From an uncultured Mucilaginibacter sp. (lineage in GTDB: Bacteria; Bacteroidota; Bacteroidia; Sphingobacteriales; Sphingobacteriaceae), in the NCBI GenBank assembly GCA_903864275.1, contig CAIPFE010000039.1, positions 104,292 to 168,291 of the forward strand: a stretch of DNA of 64,000 nt, read 5' to 3'. Both the position numbers and the translations under genes were made by a program. Below the pieces are notes generated by a model, which was given only the letters and a program-made list of their open reading frames with translations, was not told where the DNA came from and ran no database searches. Positions 7,704 to 16,696 of the stretch are shown piece after piece; the stretch's first letter is position 1; every line of letters begins with the position of its first letter.

Positions 7704-9533
7704 TTATTGAAAAGTTTGCATATCTATAAGCCTCCTGTAAAGGCCGTTTTTATTTATCAGTTCATGGTGCTCTCCCTGTTCAACAATCATCCCATTCTCC
7801 AGCACGATGATCAGGTCGGCGTTTTGAATCGTACTCAACCTGTGGGCTATAATAAGTGAGGTACGGTTTTTCATCAGGTTATTTAAAGCGTCCTGCACCA
7901 GTTTCTCCGACTCGGTGTCCAAAGCTGATGTGGCTTCATCAAGTAGCATAATCGGTGGATTGTTCAACACAGCCCTGGCAATACAAATACGCTGCCGTTG
8001 GCCGCCGGATAGTTTCGTGCCGCGGTCGCCAATATTGGTTTGATAGCCTTTATCTGTTTCCAAAATAAAATTATGTGCATTGGCGATACGTGCCGCAACT
8101 TCAACATCCTGCATGGTCGCATCTGTTTTTCCGAAGGCTATATTGTTAAAAATAGAATCATTAAAAAGGATAGATTCCTGGTTCACAATGCCCATCAGCG
8201 CCCGGAGGGAATCCATCTTAATTTTTTGGATATTTTTCCCATCCACCAAAATCTCGCCCGATTGAGGCTCAATAAACCGGGGGATCAGGTCCATAAGGGT
8301 TGACTTACCGCCGCCGGATGGGCCAACCAATGCTACTGTTTTTCCTTTAGGCACCGTTAAGTTAATCCCCGATAAAACTTCTTTTTCCTCGTAAGAGAAT
8401 GAAACATTTTTAAACTCAATACTATCATTAAACCCCGTAATTGCAACAGCATCAGGCGCATCTACAATTAAAGGCTTTTCGTCGATGAGCGCTAACACCC
8501 TTTCGCCCGCAGCGATGCCGGAATGTATGGTGCTGAAAGAATCGGATATAGCCTTTGCTGGCCGCATTACTTGCGAAAATATGGCTATATAGCTAATAAA
8601 GCTTGCTGCCCCAAGTACGCCAGAATGTTCATTAAGTATTAAATTACCGCCATATAATAAAATACAAATTACCATCAAGACGCCTAAAAATTCGGAGACA
8701 GGCGACGCCAGTTGTTGCCGTTTTGCCATTGAGCGTGTTATTGATGAATATTTTACATTCTCTTTATCAAACCTGTTTTTTATGAACTCAGTTGCGTTAA
8801 ATGCCTTAATAATTTTAATACCCGATAAAGCTTCGTCCAGGTAACTTATCATGGTGCCGTAGGTTTGCTGCGAAGCGATAGCTTGTTGTTTCAAACGTTT
8901 TACAATACGCGATATAATAAATGCTGAAACCGGTATGATTGCTAAGGAATAGAAAGTAAGCCTGGAAGAGATATAAAATAAGGCCGCCATATACGCTATC
9001 AGTTGCAGCGGTTCCTTAAAAACCACCTGTAACGTGCCTGTCACCGAATATTGAACTACCTGCACATCTGATGCTATCTTAGATATGATATCACCTTTCC
9101 TTTCATTACTAAAATAGCCCAGGTGAAGGTCCATTACATTATTAAAAACAGCCCGCCTGAAATTTAACAGGGTATGGACACGCAGATTTTCCATTATACG
9201 CTGTGATAAATACCTGAAGAGGCTACCCAGGAATACAGAAGTTACAATTGTTGCGCATACAAATTCCAATGCCCCCCAAGGCCCGTAATTGTAAATGAAA
9301 TAATTCATGTAATACTTAAAAAATTCAAGCGAATGAAAGATAGATGGGCGAATTGCTGAAGGGGCAACAGCCGAGGAACCTTGCTTGCTAAAAAATATTG
9401 TATTAAGCAGCGGCACTAACAACACAAGGTTTAGCGTACTGAATATCACAGTGAATATGGTTGTAATGATATACGGAATAGCAAATTTTTCAATCGGCTT
9501 TGCAAAAGAAAGTAACCTGAAATAAGTTTTCAT
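7704..9533 (-). CDS. MsbA-type ABC transporter (lipid or oligosaccharide flippase), permease fused to ATPase
   Basis: 609 residues, the usual length of an ABC half transporter that works as a homodimer in the inner membrane. Residues 1-325 form six transmembrane helices. The ATPase half has Walker A GPSGGGKST near 402-410, signature LSGGQRQR near 507, Walker B IMLLDEATSALD near 530 and H-loop AHRLSTI. Such transporters flip lipid A-core or lipid-linked glycans to the periplasmic face. Its position within ten glycan genes supports export of the product assembled by them. Whether this is the lipid A MsbA or a cluster-specific flippase cannot be decided here. Confidence 0.92.
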   Translation of the reverse strand: MKTYFRLLSFAKPIEKFAIPYIITTIFTVIFSTLNLVLLVPLLNTIFFSKQGSSAVAPSAIRPSIFHSLEFFKYYMNYFIYNYGPWGALEFVCATIVTSVFLGSLFRYLSQRIMENLRVHTLLNFRRAVFNNVMDLHLGYFSNERKGDIISKIASDVQVVQYSVTGTLQVVFKEPLQLIAYMAALFYISSRLTFYSLAIIPVSAFIISRIVKRLKQQAIASQQTYGTMISYLDEALSGIKIIKAFNATEFIKNRFDKENVKYSSITRSMAKRQQLASPVSEFLGVLMVICILLYGGNLILNEHSGVLGAASFISYIAIFSQVMRPAKAISDSFSTIHSGIAAGERVLALIDEKPLIVDAPDAVAITGFNDSIEFKNVSFSYEEKEVLSGINLTVPKGKTVALVGPSGGGKSTLMDLIPRFIEPQSGEILVDGKNIQKIKMDSLRALMGIVNQESILFNDSIFNNIAFGKTDATMQDVEVAARIANAHNFILETDKGYQTNIGDRGTKLSGGQRQRICIARAVLNNPPIMLLDEATSALDTESEKLVQDALNNLMKNRTSLIIAHRLSTIQNADLIIVLENGMIVEQGEHHELINKNGLYRRLIDMQTFQ

Positions 9534-9617
9534 TTTGGGTCAAAATTACTTTTTATTTTCAATTTAGCTTAATACTGCTTTTGGGGATTTACAGGTATGC
9601 TTAATTTACAACTCCAT

Positions 9618-10529
9618 TTAATTTTTTGCTTTTCTTGCATATTTAAAAGCAAAATTTAGCAGGGAAAGCCGCTTTCTTCTCTTTTGACTTGGAAATAATT
9701 CTTCGTAGTATTTTAAAATGATCGTTATTAAATAAGTTGAATTGCGTCTCGACAAATTGAGTTTGTAGGCATTTTTCAACTCTTCGATAAAAATTTTGTC
9801 TTCATATGCTAAATCTTTATACGATGCAAATGCCGAAAGCATTACATCAATTGTTTTATTTTGTGCCGATTTTGTTTGTCCCGAATTTAAACGGCGCTGC
9901 ATCACTGATGATTCGTGAATACGGTATTGGGTAAGTACCTCATCCAGGAAGATTGCTTTTTGATGATATAATGCAACAAATCCCATCCACCAATCATAAA
10001 AGCCCTCTTGAGGGAGGGGCAAAAAATAATCCAGGAATTCACGTTTGAAAAGTGTTGTATGGCCCGTAATAAAATTTGCCAGGAGTATGCCCTTATAATT
10101 ATTGATCTCCAGGTTAAAGTTATTTAAAATTTCACCGGGGATAGTCTCATTACGATCATTTATATAGCTCGAGTTTGAAAATATTAACCATTTGTCGTTA
10201 ATGTTATTTAACAGTAATTCCATTTTTTGGGGTAGCCAAATATCATCCTGGTCGCTTATAGCAATAAATTCACCTGTTGTTAATTTAATGGCATATTCGA
10301 AATTTTTATTGAAACCTTGATTAGCCTCATTTTTGAAGCATTTTATTCTGGGGTCTTTCCTGGCATAGCTGCTCACAATATCAAAAGTATCATCGGTTGA
10401 GCAGTCATCAACAATAATGATCTCTAAATGTCTATAGGTTTGGCACAGAATACTATCCAATTGCTGGCTAATAAACTTTTCCCCATTATAGGTACACAAG
10501 GCTACTGAAATTAATGGCTCCTCTTTCAT
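9618..10529 (-). CDS. Glycosyltransferase family 2
   Basis: 303 residues with a standard GT2 N-terminal half: ISVALCTYNGEKFISQQLDSILCQTYRHLEIIIVDDCSTDDT (nucleotide-binding DD) and EFIAISDQDDIWLPQKMELL (QDD metal motif). LTQYRIHESSVMQRRL in the second half is typical of rhamnosyl- or galactosyl-transferase-like members. It is related to the gene at 12578-13564 (same NEANQGF/NENNLGF and SDQDDIW/CDQDDLW motifs), pointing to an older duplication inside the cluster. Cytoplasmic and probably membrane-associated; specificity unknown. Confidence 0.88.
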   Translation of the reverse strand: MKEEPLISVALCTYNGEKFISQQLDSILCQTYRHLEIIIVDDCSTDDTFDIVSSYARKDPRIKCFKNEANQGFNKNFEYAIKLTTGEFIAISDQDDIWLPQKMELLLNNINDKWLIFSNSSYINDRNETIPGEILNNFNLEINNYKGILLANFITGHTTLFKREFLDYFLPLPQEGFYDWWMGFVALYHQKAIFLDEVLTQYRIHESSVMQRRLNSGQTKSAQNKTIDVMLSAFASYKDLAYEDKIFIEELKNAYKLNLSRRNSTYLITIILKYYEELFPSQKRRKRLSLLNFAFKYARKAKN

Positions 10530-10576
10530 TCAGGGTGTTTTTATACCAAATTTTTCATCTCCAGACAATGTATCAC

Positions 10577-11719
10577 TTATATTGCCCGGAGTAATTGCGC
10601 TACGGCCTGCCAAACTTTTTCCAGGCTCACGTTCTGAATACATGGATAGGATTCGTTTTCGCCGGTTTGGTATTTGCAATTCCAGTTACAATGATAGCAT
10701 TCCATTTTTTCATAAACACATAAGGGCCTGTTTTGCATATGTTCCGGGTATGGCGCGAAACGGCCGAAATGGCCCCCGCCCAAAATGCAAACAGCCTTTG
10801 TTTGGGTAGCTGCCGCGATATGAATAGCGCTTGTTTCGTTCGCGATAATTAATGCTGCATTGCCAATCAATTCTGCCAATTGAGCTAACGATGTTGTACT
10901 TATTAAATTATTTAAACTTTTAGGTGGAAGATTTTCCATCAAAAAATCACCCATCTTTTTTTCCTGCGGGCCACCGGCAACGAAAACGGGCTGGAGTGAA
11001 TGCTGATTAATAAGCTTTATTAAAGCAAGAAATTTTTCCTTGTCCCAGCTACGTTTCAATACCCCGGCGCCAGGAAAAATAATTATCCCGTGCCTCCTCT
11101 TGTTTTCCAATGCTATGAAAGGGCCGCTTAAAGCGACCGGCTGCTTCAGTACACGCTCAAAGAAAAACCTTGACCTGTCAAATTCAAAGTCGACACCTGC
11201 AGGCAGGGACAATTTTTGTGTGTAGAATTTATCTGTTTTGACCTTATATTTTATGTTTATTCGTTCGGTATCACCTTCAAAGCCAATGACCTGTTTGGCT
11301 GCTGCGAGCCCTGCTAGCCCGTCGGTAATAAACGTGCGCGCAAAGGTTGGCTCTAGAACAGTTTGATAATTATTTTTAAACAGCCGCCAGCCTAATTTAA
11401 AGATTTTGAAAGGAGACTCATACAGATCATCGGAAACAATGAAGAAAAAATTATTAATAAATGAACTATCATACTTTAAAGCTAAATCCTGCCATAATTT
11501 ATTGCCTAAAAGATCGATTTTGTGATCTTTAAAAATTTCTGCTTTTTTTACAATTTCAATAAAGTTCCTGAATAAAATGTAGTCGCCTATCGCATCGGCT
11601 TTAATGATCAATAAACGTTTTTGAGAATTTCGGAATTTTGCAAAGAATTTAAGCAGTAACGGGAGTTTAAGTAGGATAAAGCGGGTTAGCCTGAATAAAT
11701 TTCTGTTTTTAATTGCCAT
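10577..11719 (-). CDS. Glycosyltransferase family 9 (heptosyltransferase-like)
   Basis: 380 residues. The first domain starts RLLIIKADAIGDYILFRNFIE, a GT9 signature, and the second has GIIIFPGAGVLKRSWDKEKFLALIKLI plus PVFVAGGPQEKK and IIANETSAIHIAAATQTKAVCILGGGHFGRFAPYP, the donor-binding half. The C-terminus has a cysteine-rich stretch (MECYHCNWNCKY and a further Cys) that I have seen in Bacteroidota GT9 proteins and that could bind a metal. Family members transfer heptose or other sugars to the LPS inner core, so this is the best indication that the cluster makes LPS or LOS. Confidence 0.9.
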   Translation of the reverse strand: MAIKNRNLFRLTRFILLKLPLLLKFFAKFRNSQKRLLIIKADAIGDYILFRNFIEIVKKAEIFKDHKIDLLGNKLWQDLALKYDSSFINNFFFIVSDDLYESPFKIFKLGWRLFKNNYQTVLEPTFARTFITDGLAGLAAAKQVIGFEGDTERINIKYKVKTDKFYTQKLSLPAGVDFEFDRSRFFFERVLKQPVALSGPFIALENKRRHGIIIFPGAGVLKRSWDKEKFLALIKLINQHSLQPVFVAGGPQEKKMGDFLMENLPPKSLNNLISTTSLAQLAELIGNAALIIANETSAIHIAAATQTKAVCILGGGHFGRFAPYPEHMQNRPLCVYEKMECYHCNWNCKYQTGENESYPCIQNVSLEKVWQAVAQLLRAI

Positions 11720-11737
11720 TCAAAACAAATTTACGCT

Positions 11738-12502
11738 TTATTTATTTTGAATGAATCGTACAAACATCCCGAAGAAACCCAGCGTCCGGTTTAAGTAGCG
11801 GTAATAACTGCTGCGTTTTAAATACTTTTTAAAAAGCATATCCCTGTCCTTATCAAATACAACATCTTTAGTATAGTTAGAAAACCCTCCATCCGGAAAA
11901 CTGGCCACCAAATAATCAGCGTGAACAAACGTAAACATGGGATCTTTCCAGCAGCGCAGGTTTAAATGATAATCAGCATACACCTTATATTGCAGATCGT
12001 ATTGGTATTTGATAAATACTGCTTTCGGATAAAAAATTGCCTGGTGGCAAAAGTTAAGCTTGGTTAAGTAATAATCGTCATAAAGTTTTAGCAATTCTTT
12101 GCCATAGTATATTACATTACCATAATAAATTGTGCTGGGGTCTTTTAACAACTGGATCATTTTGCTAAAGCCATCAACTAAAAGGTCATCGGCACCAAAG
12201 AAAATTACCCATTGTCCTTTAATATAGTTCAATGATTTATTCATGGCATCGTAAATACCATTGTCGGGTTCGCTTATCCAAAAATCGATGACGGTTTCAT
12301 TTTCTATTATTATATCAATGGTACCATCAGTGCTGCCACCATCACATATAATTAATTCTACAACATCCGTTTTTTGTTCGGCAACGCTTTTTATTAAAAA
12401 GGGTAAAGTTTTGGCAGCATTTAAAGTAACGCACACAATTGAAACCAATGCCTGCTTATTATATGTTCTATTTATGCTTAACCCGCCCTGCTTCATACGC
12501 AA
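11738..12502 (-). CDS. Glycosyltransferase family 2 (WcaA-like)
   Basis: 254 residues with VSIVCVTLNAAKTLPFLIKSVAEQ, ELIICDGGSTDGTIDIIIENE, ISEPDNGIYDAMNKSL and WVIFFGADDLLVDGF (ADD metal motif). The PDNGIYDAMNKG-like loop is typical of the subgroup annotated as colanic-acid or LPS glycosyltransferases. The start may be the second Met (MKQGG). It ends 18 bp before the GT9 gene and begins 75 bp after the upstream GT2 gene, in the same direction. Confidence 0.85.
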   Translation of the reverse strand: MRMKQGGLSINRTYNKQALVSIVCVTLNAAKTLPFLIKSVAEQKTDVVELIICDGGSTDGTIDIIIENETVIDFWISEPDNGIYDAMNKSLNYIKGQWVIFFGADDLLVDGFSKMIQLLKDPSTIYYGNVIYYGKELLKLYDDYYLTKLNFCHQAIFYPKAVFIKYQYDLQYKVYADYHLNLRCWKDPMFTFVHADYLVASFPDGGFSNYTKDVVFDKDRDMLFKKYLKRSSYYRYLNRTLGFFGMFVRFIQNK

Positions 12503-12577
12503 TATTAATTGAACATATTATTTCGAACCAAGCTAAAAATACAATGTTTTTTGTTGTTACCAGGGGATATTGGGGCT

Positions 12578-13564
12578 TTAGTAAAATAATTGCATTATTA
12601 TTCGTACAAAACCAACACCCTGTTTTATTTGAACAGCTTCCTTTGTCTTTAACCCCCAAATTTGTTCAAAACAATAATTCAGCTTGCTCAAAATAGGTTT
12701 TTTGCGAATAAAAGAAATAGTTTTCAGGTTCCTAAATAAAAGTAAGCTAAGCTCAAATGACACATAACTGTTCAAGCGCTTTTTATATGCCTTATATATC
12801 TTTTCGGTTAATGCCTTATTCTTATTATACTTAAAAGCTGCACAATAGCTAAGCCAATTTGAGGTCCGCTTGAGCTTTTGAACAGATGACAATTTGTAAT
12901 TGTCTTTTTTGCGCGACATCTGCAAAATATTCGTCTCACTTTTATCATGTTGCCGGTATTGGACCAGGCACTTTGGTATAAAGTCTATTTTGCCGATATT
13001 GGTTGCAACATAGGCCAGCCACCAGTCGTGAAAGTAGCCTTCTTTTAGGGGAAGGGCATCATCAAGCAATTCCTTTTTCATTAATATTGAATGCCCTGAA
13101 ACACAATTGAAAAACAAAAAAGTTTCCGGATGCCCCCCTTTGTAAAAGTTCATCAGGTCGGACATTTTTTTATTCATCCTGGTACCATCCTTAGAAATAA
13201 ACTCCGAATCGTGATAAATAAAAATATTATCCTTTATAGCATTAACCTGCAATTCAATCTTTTGAGGGTGCCACAGGTCATCCTGGTCGCATAAAGCAAC
13301 AAGGTCGCCGTTACATAAAGATACCGCCCGTTCAAAATTGGCCGTAAAACCTAAATTATTTTCATTTCGGTAAATCTTAAATTGCACATACTTTGAGGCA
13401 TAATATTTTAAGATGTGAAAAGTTTCATCGGTTGAGCAATCGTCAACAACAATAATCTCGATCTGCTTATACGTTTGATTAACAAGGCTATCCAATTGTT
13501 CAGCCAAATATTCAGCTCCATTGTAGCTACATAACGCAATTGAAACTAGTGGACCTTGTTTCAT
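12578..13564 (-). CDS. Glycosyltransferase family 2
   Basis: 328 residues; N-terminal GT-A domain with VSIALCSYNGAEYLAEQLDSLVNQTYKQIEIIVVDDCSTDET, GDLVALCDQDDLWHPQKIEL and a later LVQYRQHDKSETNIL. It is a paralogue of the gene at 9618-10529. The C-terminal 110 residues are rich in Lys, Tyr and Phe and lack a clear fold signature. A fifth gene downstream in the unit (GT9) and the flippase imply an envelope glycan product. Confidence 0.87.
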   Translation of the reverse strand: MKQGPLVSIALCSYNGAEYLAEQLDSLVNQTYKQIEIIVVDDCSTDETFHILKYYASKYVQFKIYRNENNLGFTANFERAVSLCNGDLVALCDQDDLWHPQKIELQVNAIKDNIFIYHDSEFISKDGTRMNKKMSDLMNFYKGGHPETFLFFNCVSGHSILMKKELLDDALPLKEGYFHDWWLAYVATNIGKIDFIPKCLVQYRQHDKSETNILQMSRKKDNYKLSSVQKLKRTSNWLSYCAAFKYNKNKALTEKIYKAYKKRLNSYVSFELSLLLFRNLKTISFIRKKPILSKLNYCFEQIWGLKTKEAVQIKQGVGFVRIIMQLFY

Positions 13565-13616
13565 TGGAGGGGTTTTTATGTGGTACTTTTACTGCTGTAT
13601 AGACTCATTTTATAAA

Positions 13617-14612
13617 TCATGGTTTAAAACGAATTAATTTTTTGTTCTTAACTGAATTCCTGATTCTTTTGACTACCTTAAAAATAGAGATCCTGCTATC
13701 ATTTTCCTCCAATAAATTTTCTATCCTGCCTTTATATTGTTTTATGACTTCCCTTTTCTTAAACAAGTCTTTATAGCTTTTCCATATCCACGTTTGTCCC
13801 ACCAGCAGCTTCGGCAGCAAATCGATAATTGTTATTTGAAAATACCATGCCACTAATGCAAATCCATTTAAATGCAGTGCATGCACATAAAATCTGTTAC
13901 GGTAGTACACGCTTTTAACCCATTTGGCGGTTTCATAATTTTTTGTACTTGCCGAAACCTGGTGCCTGCAAACCGCCTGATGCTCATAGTAACATTTCCA
14001 GTTCAACCGCCACGCCCTTATACTTAACTCCATATCTTCGCAGTAAAAAGGAGAGAACAGTTCATAAAAACCACCTATCTCCTTAAGCTTTGCAGCATCA
14101 ATTAATGCATTGGCGCCTGATAAGTAAAAAGTCAGGAGGCGGTGGGTATCAGAATTTGCGTAATAGAAATAATCGGTTTTTAATTTTAAGCCGTTAAATT
14201 TTGGCATGCGGGCGGCATCCTGTATATGGTCGCCCTCCATATCAATTATGCGGCCCATTACACCAAATGTATCCCATGCCAAAAAATACTTCCATTGGTG
14301 CTCAAAATAATCGGGGGTAAGTTTTACATCGGAGTTCAAAAGCAGGATCAGTTCATACCGGGCAGCTTCAATCCCCCTGTTACAGGCATAAGAAAAGCCT
14401 TTATTTTGGGGGTTAACTATCAAGACCACGTCCGGATAAACAGAACTGATAAATTCAACCGAGTCATCAGTCGAACAATCATCAACAATGATAACCTCGT
14501 AATCAGTTCCGGCATTTTTAATTGCCTCATAAGTATAGGGCAAATACTCTTGCAACAGGTGTCTGCCATTATAATTCGGAATAACTACTGAAACACTTTT
14601 CCTTATCTCCAC
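13617..14612 (-). CDS. Glycosyltransferase family 2 (rhamnosyltransferase-like)
   Basis: 331 residues with VSVVIPNYNGRHLLQEYLPYTYEAI, VIIVDDCSTDDSVEFI, NPQNKGFSYACNRGIEAARYELILLLNSDVKL (NSD metal motif) and FYCEDMELSIRAWRLNWKCYYEHQAVCRHQVSAST, the ED..H acceptor signature seen in WbbL-like rhamnosyltransferases. A C-terminal hydrophobic segment (FALVAWYFQITIIDLLPKLL) suggests membrane contact. Its start is 6 bp after the stop of the gene at 14619, so the two are translationally close. Confidence 0.87.
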   Translation of the reverse strand: MEIRKSVSVVIPNYNGRHLLQEYLPYTYEAIKNAGTDYEVIIVDDCSTDDSVEFISSVYPDVVLIVNPQNKGFSYACNRGIEAARYELILLLNSDVKLTPDYFEHQWKYFLAWDTFGVMGRIIDMEGDHIQDAARMPKFNGLKLKTDYFYYANSDTHRLLTFYLSGANALIDAAKLKEIGGFYELFSPFYCEDMELSIRAWRLNWKCYYEHQAVCRHQVSASTKNYETAKWVKSVYYRNRFYVHALHLNGFALVAWYFQITIIDLLPKLLVGQTWIWKSYKDLFKKREVIKQYKGRIENLLEENDSRISIFKVVKRIRNSVKNKKLIRFKP

Positions 14613-14618
14613 CTGGCG

Positions 14619-15497
14619 CTATTTTACAATATTGTAATTCCTGTATTCGCTGACTCTCCAGCCCGTAATGTCCTCAATTTTTTGCAATACCTTTCTCCTG
14701 GAAGTCATTTTTTTATGTAATTGATCTAAATCTATATTAAGGTTCCAATTAGTTGCAGCGATACGTTTTTGCATTACTGCAGGGTGGCTGCCTGTAAAAT
14801 GTATTAACCTGTCGGCATTTTTATAATCAAACTCAAAGGTTTCTGGCAGGTTTTGGGCCAGCCATTCATCATCATGATAAAAAAGGTTAAAGTTGCGCAG
14901 CTTGCTTTTTAGGCCCGCAGGCGGTTTAACCCAGCCATAATGATAAATATAAGCATCTATCAGTTTAACTTTAATTTTACGGCCGTTCAATCTAAACCCC
15001 TGCGCGTCCCGGTAGGAATGTATTGTTTTATTATTCCGCAATATCCTGATCTCTCGCCTGTACCACCTGCGCGAATGCCCGTAATAATCGTACGATCCAT
15101 AAAAGTGCAGATATTTGAACAATAATCCTTCGATACGGGTATCCTGTAAATTATCTTCCATTTCCCTTTTTATGAGCGGAAGATATTTTTCATGTACGCA
15201 TTCATCGCCTTGTATATAAAATGCCCAGTCGGCATCAGGCGATATCGCATTAAACGCTATATCAGTCTGGGCGGCAAATACTGCCCCGCCCTCGCGCAGG
15301 TTATCATCCCAAATGGTATTAACGATCCTGATCTTGGGCGAATTTATCGATCTGACTAAACCTTCTGTGCCATCGTCGCTATCACCAAGTGCCACTATAA
15401 ACTCGTCACAAACCGGCAAAATAGAAGTTATAGCTTCAACTACAGGATAATCGTTTTTTACAGCGTTCCTGATAAAAGTAAAACCGGCTACCTTCAT
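14619..15497 (-). CDS. Glycosyltransferase family 2-like, first gene of the glycan cluster
   Basis: 292 residues. MKVAGFTFIRNAVKNDYPVVEAITSILPVCDEFIVALGDSDDGTEGLV is the N-terminal GT-A unit; WAFYIQGDECVHEKYLPLI holds the metal-binding acidic motif (GDE). Then HFYGSYDYYGHSRRWYRREIRILRN and YIYHYGWVKPP, typical of a Bacteroidota group annotated simply as glycosyltransferase. It opens the minus-strand operon; the 139-bp gap to the divergent meaB must carry the operon promoter, though I cannot point to a clear one. Confidence 0.82.
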   Translation of the reverse strand: MKVAGFTFIRNAVKNDYPVVEAITSILPVCDEFIVALGDSDDGTEGLVRSINSPKIRIVNTIWDDNLREGGAVFAAQTDIAFNAISPDADWAFYIQGDECVHEKYLPLIKREMEDNLQDTRIEGLLFKYLHFYGSYDYYGHSRRWYRREIRILRNNKTIHSYRDAQGFRLNGRKIKVKLIDAYIYHYGWVKPPAGLKSKLRNFNLFYHDDEWLAQNLPETFEFDYKNADRLIHFTGSHPAVMQKRIAATNWNLNIDLDQLHKKMTSRRKVLQKIEDITGWRVSEYRNYNIVK

Positions 15498-15705
15498 TTA
15501 TGTGATTTAAATACAAACAAGTTTATAAGTATTGGACTGAAGAATTTACGCTATCATTGAAGGCGTAAGTATAAAAAACCCGCACTTTCGAAGCAAATAT
15601 AACTTTATCCTGCTTTTTAGTATTATAATAATCTAAATGGCGCAATACCTGCTGCACACTTGTTTTAAATACATTATATTTTTGTTTCTTTATATAATTC
15701 AAATG

Positions 15706-16596
15706 ATGAAAAACAGCATGCCGTATAATAAACCAGATTGTACTGATTTCCGCTCGGTTGCCCGTGCTTTAACCATTATTGAAAATGACCTGGAAGGTGC
15801 TGATGAGTTGTTAAAAAAGATTACTTTCATCAAAAATGCCCCCGTTGTCGGCATAACCGGGCCGCCGGGAGCAGGAAAAAGCACCCTGGTAAATTCATTG
15901 ATCAGCCGTTTGTTAATCAATGGCAACAAAATAGCTGTTTTAGCTATCGACCCAACTTCACCATTTAATTTTGGATCATTACTCGGCGACCGGATCAGGA
16001 TGGCGCCGCATTTTAATCACCCCGATGTTTTTATCCGTTCGCTGGCCACGCGCGGGTCACTGGGCGGCCTCTCTGCAAAAACCATTGAGATGACTGATGT
16101 TCTGCGCGCCGCGGGATTTGACTATATTTTGATAGAAACTGTTGGCGTGGGCCAATCGGAAATTGAAATAGCCGGCCTCGCGGATATTACCCTGTTAGTT
16201 TTGGTACCGGAAAGTGGTGATGAGATACAAAATATTAAATCGGGCCTGATGGAGATTGCTGATGCTTTTATTATAAACAAAGCCGACAGGGCCGATGCCG
16301 ACTTGTTTGCGAATAATTTAAAAAAGATGATTCAACAAAAAGGGGAAGGTCAGGTTCCTGTTTTTAAAACCGTCGCATCAAACGGGGATGGAATTAGTGA
16401 AGTGATCGATTTCATTTTATCAGCCGCGCCTAAAAAAAATAAGCTTAAAGAGTTCCTGCTTGCAGAAAAGGCCTATAAGCTGATACAGCAAAAGCGAATG
16501 GCGGATATAAACAAAAAAGAGCTTCAACATGCTATTGCCAAAGCCTTTTCCGACCCGGATTTTAATTTGTATAGTTTTGTGGACAGATATTTTTAA
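15706..16596 (+). CDS. meaB: Methylmalonyl-CoA mutase-associated GTPase MeaB (ArgK-like)
   Basis: 296 residues from the ATG at 15706 (ATG at 15703 or 15718 also possible; an upstream start at 15637 would add an unlikely hydrophobic extension). G1 loop GITGPPGAGKST (residues 49-60), then AIDPTSPFNFGSLLGDRIRM, RSLATRGSLGGLS, the G3-region ETVGVGQSEIEIAGLAD and G4 INKAD identify the G3E-family chaperone that protects and reloads B12-dependent methylmalonyl-CoA mutase. No mutase gene is in the window. Somewhat shorter than the usual 320-330 residues. Confidence 0.92.
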   Translation: MKNSMPYNKPDCTDFRSVARALTIIENDLEGADELLKKITFIKNAPVVGITGPPGAGKSTLVNSLISRLLINGNKIAVLAIDPTSPFNFGSLLGDRIRMAPHFNHPDVFIRSLATRGSLGGLSAKTIEMTDVLRAAGFDYILIETVGVGQSEIEIAGLADITLLVLVPESGDEIQNIKSGLMEIADAFIINKADRADADLFANNLKKMIQQKGEGQVPVFKTVASNGDGISEVIDFILSAAPKKNKLKEFLLAEKAYKLIQQKRMADINKKELQHAIAKAFSDPDFNLYSFVDRYF

Positions 16597-16692
16597 TTTC
16601 GGATATACGATTTCGGATTTGGTTTAATTTAAAAATCAGGAGACTCAAGAATATCATTAAATCCAAAATCGAAATTCCGAAATCCGAAATTC
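16596..16692. repeat. Heptamer-unit inverted array, AAATCCG/ATTTCGG family
   Basis: The left array starts at the last A of the meaB stop (16596) with ATTTCGG, a diverged unit, ATTTCGG again and ATTTGGT, in 7-bp register. The right array (16660-16692) is written as AAATCCA, AAATCGA and AAATCCG-type units on the other orientation. The spacer is about 37 bp. It lies between two convergent genes, meaB and the aminopeptidase gene, and would fold as a hairpin in either transcript. Confidence 0.85.
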
Positions 16693-16696
16693 CATT

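Noticed and set aside
12439..12696. Open frames on both strands over the gap between two family 2 glycosyltransferase genes
   Set aside because: They overlap the ends of clear genes, have no family features and no start context; treated as shadow frames.
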